DNA of 64,000 nt from Undaria pinnatifida (Eukaryota > Sar > Phaeophyceae > Laminariales > Alariaceae): the NCBI GenBank assembly GCA_012845835.1, contig JABAKD010000022.1:3239944-3303943 (forward strand), written 5' to 3'. This document shows, in pieces, positions 59,424 through 64,000 of this stretch. Positions within the stretch are counted from its first letter, which is position 1. The number at the start of each line of letters is the position of its first letter. The position numbers and the translations under genes were made by a program. Below the pieces are notes generated by a model that worked only from the letters and a program-made list of their open reading frames with translations, searched no databases and was not told the origin of the DNA.

Positions 59424-62400
59424 ATGAGAGTACTGGTAGAACCTCAATGTCCAGACGTGGTGCACCAGCCCAAAATGAACATTTCCATACTCCCATACCC
59501 CGGGCCAGGTATGCTTTGAGCATGAGTTCGTGCCGTGCTCGAGTTTACCGTAATAAGCGCCAAGATGAAGTGGTGTGCATGGCAGTGAAAACGCTAGATT
59601 TTCGAAGCTGCGATTTTATGCTTGATCGGCTTGTCGTGATATCTCAGCAGGTGTGCCGTTGCAGTGGGGCGTAAACGGAAGCAGTCAACTACCTATACAA
59701 TACAAGAATGCGCTTCGAAAAAAACTCCGGTTCTCACAGTTCCGTACTGGGTTTTGAGTAGACACTTTTTTCATCATATCACCCATCACTGCTCTCTGAT
59801 TCGCCTTTAGCGCAGCGCGGTGCTCGAAACCTTTGTGGTGCATGCATGTTACCTGCTCGTTTATACCAAGATGAGTGAGGAATAATATTTCCAACATGGT
59901 AACCCCTCTTTCTTACCAGGGCGGCCTCTGCTGTTTGGGACAGCACGACAATGTACCACGTTGTATGGCACTGCTGGAGATGTTAAGCCCCAGCCTAAAT
60001 TCAAGGTGCTCGGACGTGACTTGGCATACTCTGGATGGCGCAAGATCGTAAAGAAGGCTGTGCGCTTCGAGGACGAGAAAGTGCACATCTTCGACGTTGT
60101 TCACCAGGTAGCCTGTCATGATACCATCATACCATCATACTGCTGTCCTCAAGTGCCTCGTATCAGACGTACGGGTACTCGCGCGAGCATTTCGCTGTTG
60201 CACGGTGTGTGTGCGATATATTGTTTATGTCTCGTAGTTTGTTATCACAGAGCTGGTATCTCTCTAGGAGATGAATAATCAGCGCGGGACACTGGATGTG
60301 CTGAATGTCAATGAGTGGAATGAACGGTTTAATGCGAAGAATACAAAAAACACACGCGGATGTTATCCGTTGCGACTGCAGCAGCTGCTCTCTGCTAGTC
60401 CGTGCGTGGTCGCACTCAAAAGTGTTTCTTTATAGTGCGGATACTCTCATGTTTTTTTTTTCGTGTTCTTTTCGTGCCTACTTGCTGCGATATATCAACT
60501 CCTTCTTGTCAGCCGAAGCCAAGGTATTGTGTTCACCTTGAGGTGACTGAATGTGGCCGTGCTACACAAGAGGGGTGTGTAAGACGCCTCGAATGGCTCG
60601 CGTTGTACGTCGAGTTTCTCGCGCAGATCTGCACGAATACCACCAGAGGGTACTTTTCTTCCGCATCGGCCACATGCAGCGATGCCACGTGCATGACGCG
60701 CATAAGGTTGATATTTCTATGAACCACGACGAATATGGCATGTAAGTTGCCACCAAATGTTTAGAGGAGCACACAAGCACAATTATGGCTGGGGGTGTTG
60801 CACTTTGCTGGGAAATTTGCACTGCTGTTCTTGTCCTGATGCAAACCCCGTCAACGTCCGACTCCTGCCCCTGCTTTTGTCTGCGTTAAACAAAGGAGGA
60901 GCCGTCCGTGGTGGTGCTAGTGTGGCACACCGATAGCAATACTTTGACTCTCATAAAGGAATTTGCCCCAGGACGAGAGGAAGTATCGTATGGTGTGGTC
61001 GCTGGGATGTACGAGAGGAACAAGCACGACTCCCCGCTTCAGGCGGCCAAGTACGAAGTGAGTGAGGTTGCTGAACGCCGCGCAACGCCATCTTGCGATG
61101 TTGCTTGCTTAAACCCGCTCTGCATAACGTTGACTCAAGCGAAACCCTTGAGATGTTCCCAGAACAGCCGATTTTCTTACTTGACAATGGCCTTTCCCCG
61201 ATGGGAATGAACCTTTTATTTTGAGTTGAAAGATATTGGTTTTTCTGAGGGACATTGGATACTTGAAAACACAGGCACAGTAGCTTCTGCGATATAAGAT
61301 AATCGATATAAGAGAAAGCACGGAAATAGGAAAACTTTTTCGGCTTGTCACGAAAAAAAAAAAACGATATAAGAGACAATTTGTCTTATTCCTTAGATTT
61401 TCTCTTGCATAGAACTCTCAGCAAACTAATGACGCTCACACAATACATGCACACGCCTGCAGATAGTGATACACATTATTGTTTTTTTTTGTGTCATTTC
61501 ACCCCAGTGACGTCATTATGAGCTAGGGTTAGGGTTAGGGTTAGGGTTAGTTCCATGCTTTTGAAAAAACCAATAATGTAAGTCACTCCCTGCAGACGGC
61601 ATGCCCAACGTTTCCTACCATCTTCGAAAGACTAAGTTCGTTTGGATGAGCAATCATGGATCGAGAGAAGCAAAGCGAAAGTGTATTAGACACTTTTGTG
61701 GAGGTGGAAAGGAGGCAGGGGAGGTGCTTCTGGGTGAACATCGATGGGGGGGCGGGAGGAGGAGCGCATAGTTTTCTCCACTCGCGTGTTTGCTGATTTG
61801 TGGCGCATTTCTTCTCTCTTTAGTTATAACGAGGAAGGGTGCATAATATATGCATCAGCCCCTACTTCGTCCAACACGTTTGGAAGTCTGGTTTTCGCGG
61901 GGGGGGCACAGGTATATGTACAAAGCGTAGCAAACGTGAGCACGCAGAGCTCGTTTTTGTTTTCGGTGGGTATATACTATTACTGATAAAACAGATTGAA
62001 CGGTGCAAGAGTGCACACGATGCACTGGCATTTCCGCAGCATGACGTCAACATAGTTCCTAATGTGCTCGATAAGCTCTGGCATCGATTTGGCAAGCACT
62101 GTTCTAAACGGCCCTGTAGAATTTGGCTACGATATAAGAGAAAATTATCTTAAACCAAGAAGAGAGAAAACCGGATATAAGAGAAGTGTTTCGGCTCGTC
62201 GAACCTTCTCTTATATCGTAGTCACTATTGTATTGGCAACAGCTAGCGACCACACAAGAAAATCGAAATCAGGACTATTAATAGCAATCTCGAGAAACAG
62301 GTGACAAAATAAATCGGCAATTAGTCGAGAGGCGCCTCCTCGCAAAATACAAAATATTTTTTCATCGCCTGTTTATCGACACTACCAATGCCGCTTGCGT

Positions 62401-63027
62401 TTTTTTCAATGCAATCAGTAGGTGTTTCTCGCAACTAAATTTCCAAGTATAAAACATGACTCAGGAAAATATGTCTCGTTCGAAACACGAAATGAAAAAT
62501 ATAAAGATTCGCTGTTATCGGACAGGAAATTATCTTATAGGAAAATCGGCTGTAGCAGAACGGCTGCTATTTTCATCGGGAAGCTTTCTTACCTTTTTTT
62601 CCACAGGCTAGATTTGACCGCATTGAGCTAATGTGAGACTTCAGCGTCATCATCGCCATAATCATCATTGGTTGTTTCTCACGATATTCTGAATACATAA
62701 TGTTTATGTATTTCCTTTGCGCAGCTCGAGGAAGAAGCCCATCTCTTGGGGGGGACATGGCATGCTCTCTGCGACGACGCTGATACAACCGTCAACGCTG
62801 ATAAGTACAGCAACAACGAATTTTACTGCTGGTTGGTCGTCGACCCCCACGTGACTGCGACACCAAGAGCTTTGGATGACGAGGAGTCTATCGAAATCCA
62901 GAGGGGAATTACCATGAAGCAAGCCACGAGGATGCTCACCGGCGGTAAACTGTCGATTGTTTCTAGTTTTACTCTTCTCATGGGCGCGCGAAAACTTCGC
63001 GAGCTCGGGTTGGTAGAAGCCTATTAA
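59424..63027 (+). CDS. Nudix hydrolase, ADP-ribose/ADP-sugar pyrophosphatase-like, complete
   Basis: Four exons join in phase: 59424-59508, 59920-60107, 60896-61057 and 62725-63027 (TAA). They encode 245 residues. The central part, HIFDVVHQEEPSVVVLVWH and TLTLIKEFAPGREE, is followed by the Nudix region VAGMYERN...SPLQAAKYE joined to LEEEAHLLGGTW. This fits the G-x5-E-x7-REUxEExGU box, including the glutamates of the EExE metal site (E-L-E-E-E). Two consensus positions differ: Tyr for the Arg of 'REU', and His for the last Gly. The layout (substrate strand, then box, then ...LRELGLVEAY end) is that of the ADP-ribose/ADP-glucose pyrophosphatase branch, which cleaves nucleoside diphosphate sugars to AMP or NMP plus sugar phosphate. 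The substrate is inference. The last intron contains a TTAGGG run and a MITE-like element. Confidence 0.8.
61286..61380. repeat. Second copy of the 'gatataagaga' MITE-like element, degenerate
   Basis: Contains 'cgatataagagaaagc', 'tttttcggcttgtcacg' and 'cgatataagagac' in the same order as blocks in the element at 62127-62221. It lies in intron 3 of the Nudix gene. Confidence 0.5.
61524..61550 (+). repeat. Interstitial telomere-type repeat (TTAGGG)4
   Basis: Four perfect TTAGGG units between 'gagc' and 'ttccatgc'. They lie inside intron 3 of an intact gene, so this is not a chromosome end. The unit type matches telomeres of many stramenopiles and animals, not the TTTAGGG of most plants and green algae. 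Confidence 0.93.
62127..62221. mobile_element. 95-bp MITE-like element with 16-bp perfect terminal inverted repeats
   Basis: ctacgatataagagaa at 62127-62142 is exactly matched in inverse at 62206-62221. The interior has another gatataagagaa block. No coding capacity. No clear target-site duplication. Confidence 0.6.
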
Positions 63028-64000
63028 TAGGTTTGCGGAAGGCGACAGTGTGCGTACCTTCGGGCGAGCTCTCGGTGGTGCCGTCGAGCCATGCCCGAAA
63101 AACAACGTGGTCGCAGAAAGTTGGGTGCTAACCTGAAGTGGGTTCACCAGCTCCAAGAGTGTTTGGTATATACAGGCGATTCGTGGTACCGAGAGATGGT
63201 ACAGGCATTAATGGCCAAAGCGAAAGGGTGTTAGCGCAAGATGCCCATTTTCCCCGGTAGAGCTACTGTGTAGCATACCACTTTGAGGGCCATTGCCGCA
63301 AGACAGATTCTGTCTTACAAGTATTCATGTGCAGCACCGTCACAAGTTAGGAGGTAAAACTCTCGTGGGTAACATCCAATCTTGTGATTCGATAACGTTA
63401 TTTTGAAGAACGCTACGCATAGATTCAGATTACGAGTCGAACCAAACCATAATTTGATTGAGACGTATACCTGGTCACTGCGCAGGGTGTTTCTTCCCGT
63501 AGCGGCTCTAGAGAAAAAAGCCATTCATCGTCTCCACCAAATTGTTGTACGGAATCATGTTTGTGTATCCAACATCTCGAGATGGGCAGCACCGGTATTC
63601 ATCGATTCGATCTATTTCTCTTGGTTTGGTGCGTTTCTGACAAGCGTCAGGTCGCGTGTACGGCTCGTTACGTACACACCGACGTGGAAACTAGCGTTTA
63701 TGGTACGATACCTGGTATGTGAGAGGCGCTGCTCGGACAACCTCCGATTCCCGACCGACCATCAGATCCGAAACTGGTGCCTAAGAGCAACCGGATGGGT
63801 GGATAGGTGGGTGGATGGGTGGGTGGGTGGGTGGGTCAGTTGGTGGGTGAGTGGGTGGGGGTGTGCGTGGGCAATACCGGTACAATATGACCAGCAAGTG
63901 CTGGTAATACGGTCGCGTTAAGGTAACGGTTGAAGGGAATATCGCTACCACGATTACCGGGTTCAGGAAAAGCATATCAAGATGGCGAACAAAAATTTAC
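63028..64000. other. 3' flank of the Nudix gene, gene-free
   Basis: No exon supported. A GGTGGGTGGAT-type simple repeat occupies about 63795-63865. The rest is unremarkable to the window end. Confidence 0.6.
63795..63865. repeat. G-rich simple repeat (ggtgggtggat/gggt)
   Basis: About 17 gtggg/gtgag-type units in 70 bp. The regular GGG runs could form G-quadruplexes. Confidence 0.9.

Noticed and set aside
60523-60745. Extra Nudix exon between 60107 and 60896
   Set aside because: The exons on either side join in phase and give the expected family sequence without it.

Overview
The window looks like nuclear DNA of an intron-rich eukaryote. Coding segments are short exons of about 40 to 720 bp, bounded by GT and AG, separated by introns of 0.4 to 17 kb, and they join without breaking frame. 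There are no operons or Shine-Dalgarno sites. A short TTAGGG run, CAG/TAC-rich low-complexity DNA, SINE-like and MITE-like repeats, and a cytoplasmic-type uS3 gene fit a eukaryotic alga or protist. A photosynthetic stramenopile such as a brown alga is my best guess. It rests on general impression (large introns, TTAGGG, a fucosyltransferase-like gene) and not on any search.

Layout. Left edge to 6.6 kb: a minus-strand, membrane-anchored fucosyltransferase-like gene whose 3' end lies off the window. 6.7-7.3 kb: a nested tandem duplication. 8.0-8.9 kb: the 3' end of an unrecognised plus-strand gene. 9.9-13.9 kb: a plus-strand gene with membrane segments followed by a guanylate kinase domain. 14.3-15.9 kb: a possible small plus-strand gene. 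16.2-21.7 kb: complete minus-strand ribosomal protein uS3 (RPS3) in seven exons. 22.2-28.5 kb: a plus-strand gene for a 544-residue UBA-like protein, divergent from uS3. 28.9-50.4 kb: a minus-strand FAD amine oxidase (polyamine oxidase/LSD1-like) in five exons, one intron of which is 16.9 kb. 50.4-59.4 kb: no gene I can defend. 59.4-63.0 kb: a complete plus-strand Nudix hydrolase gene in four exons.

The most notable content is in the 16.9-kb intron of the amine oxidase. It holds a complete, apparently young tyrosine-recombinase retrotransposon (39.8-46.2 kb) with split direct repeats (A1, ORFs, B1-A2, B2), a CCCH-finger gag, RT-RNase H and a tyrosine recombinase. Its gag and pol share one frame interrupted by a single UGA. 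The same intron contains a perfect 139-bp inverted repeat with an 11-bp spacer, at the edge of a 469-bp insertion that splits a SINE-like element. Two SINE-like families, GGGAA-dense arrays, and a near-palindromic 9-mer present 18 times are further signals that gene annotation does not explain.

The cellular genes look like unrelated housekeeping and metabolic functions. Apart from head-to-head spacing (uS3 and the UBA-like gene share 506 bp), I see no functional cluster. All gene models come from manual splice and phase reasoning; no alignment or RNA evidence was available.
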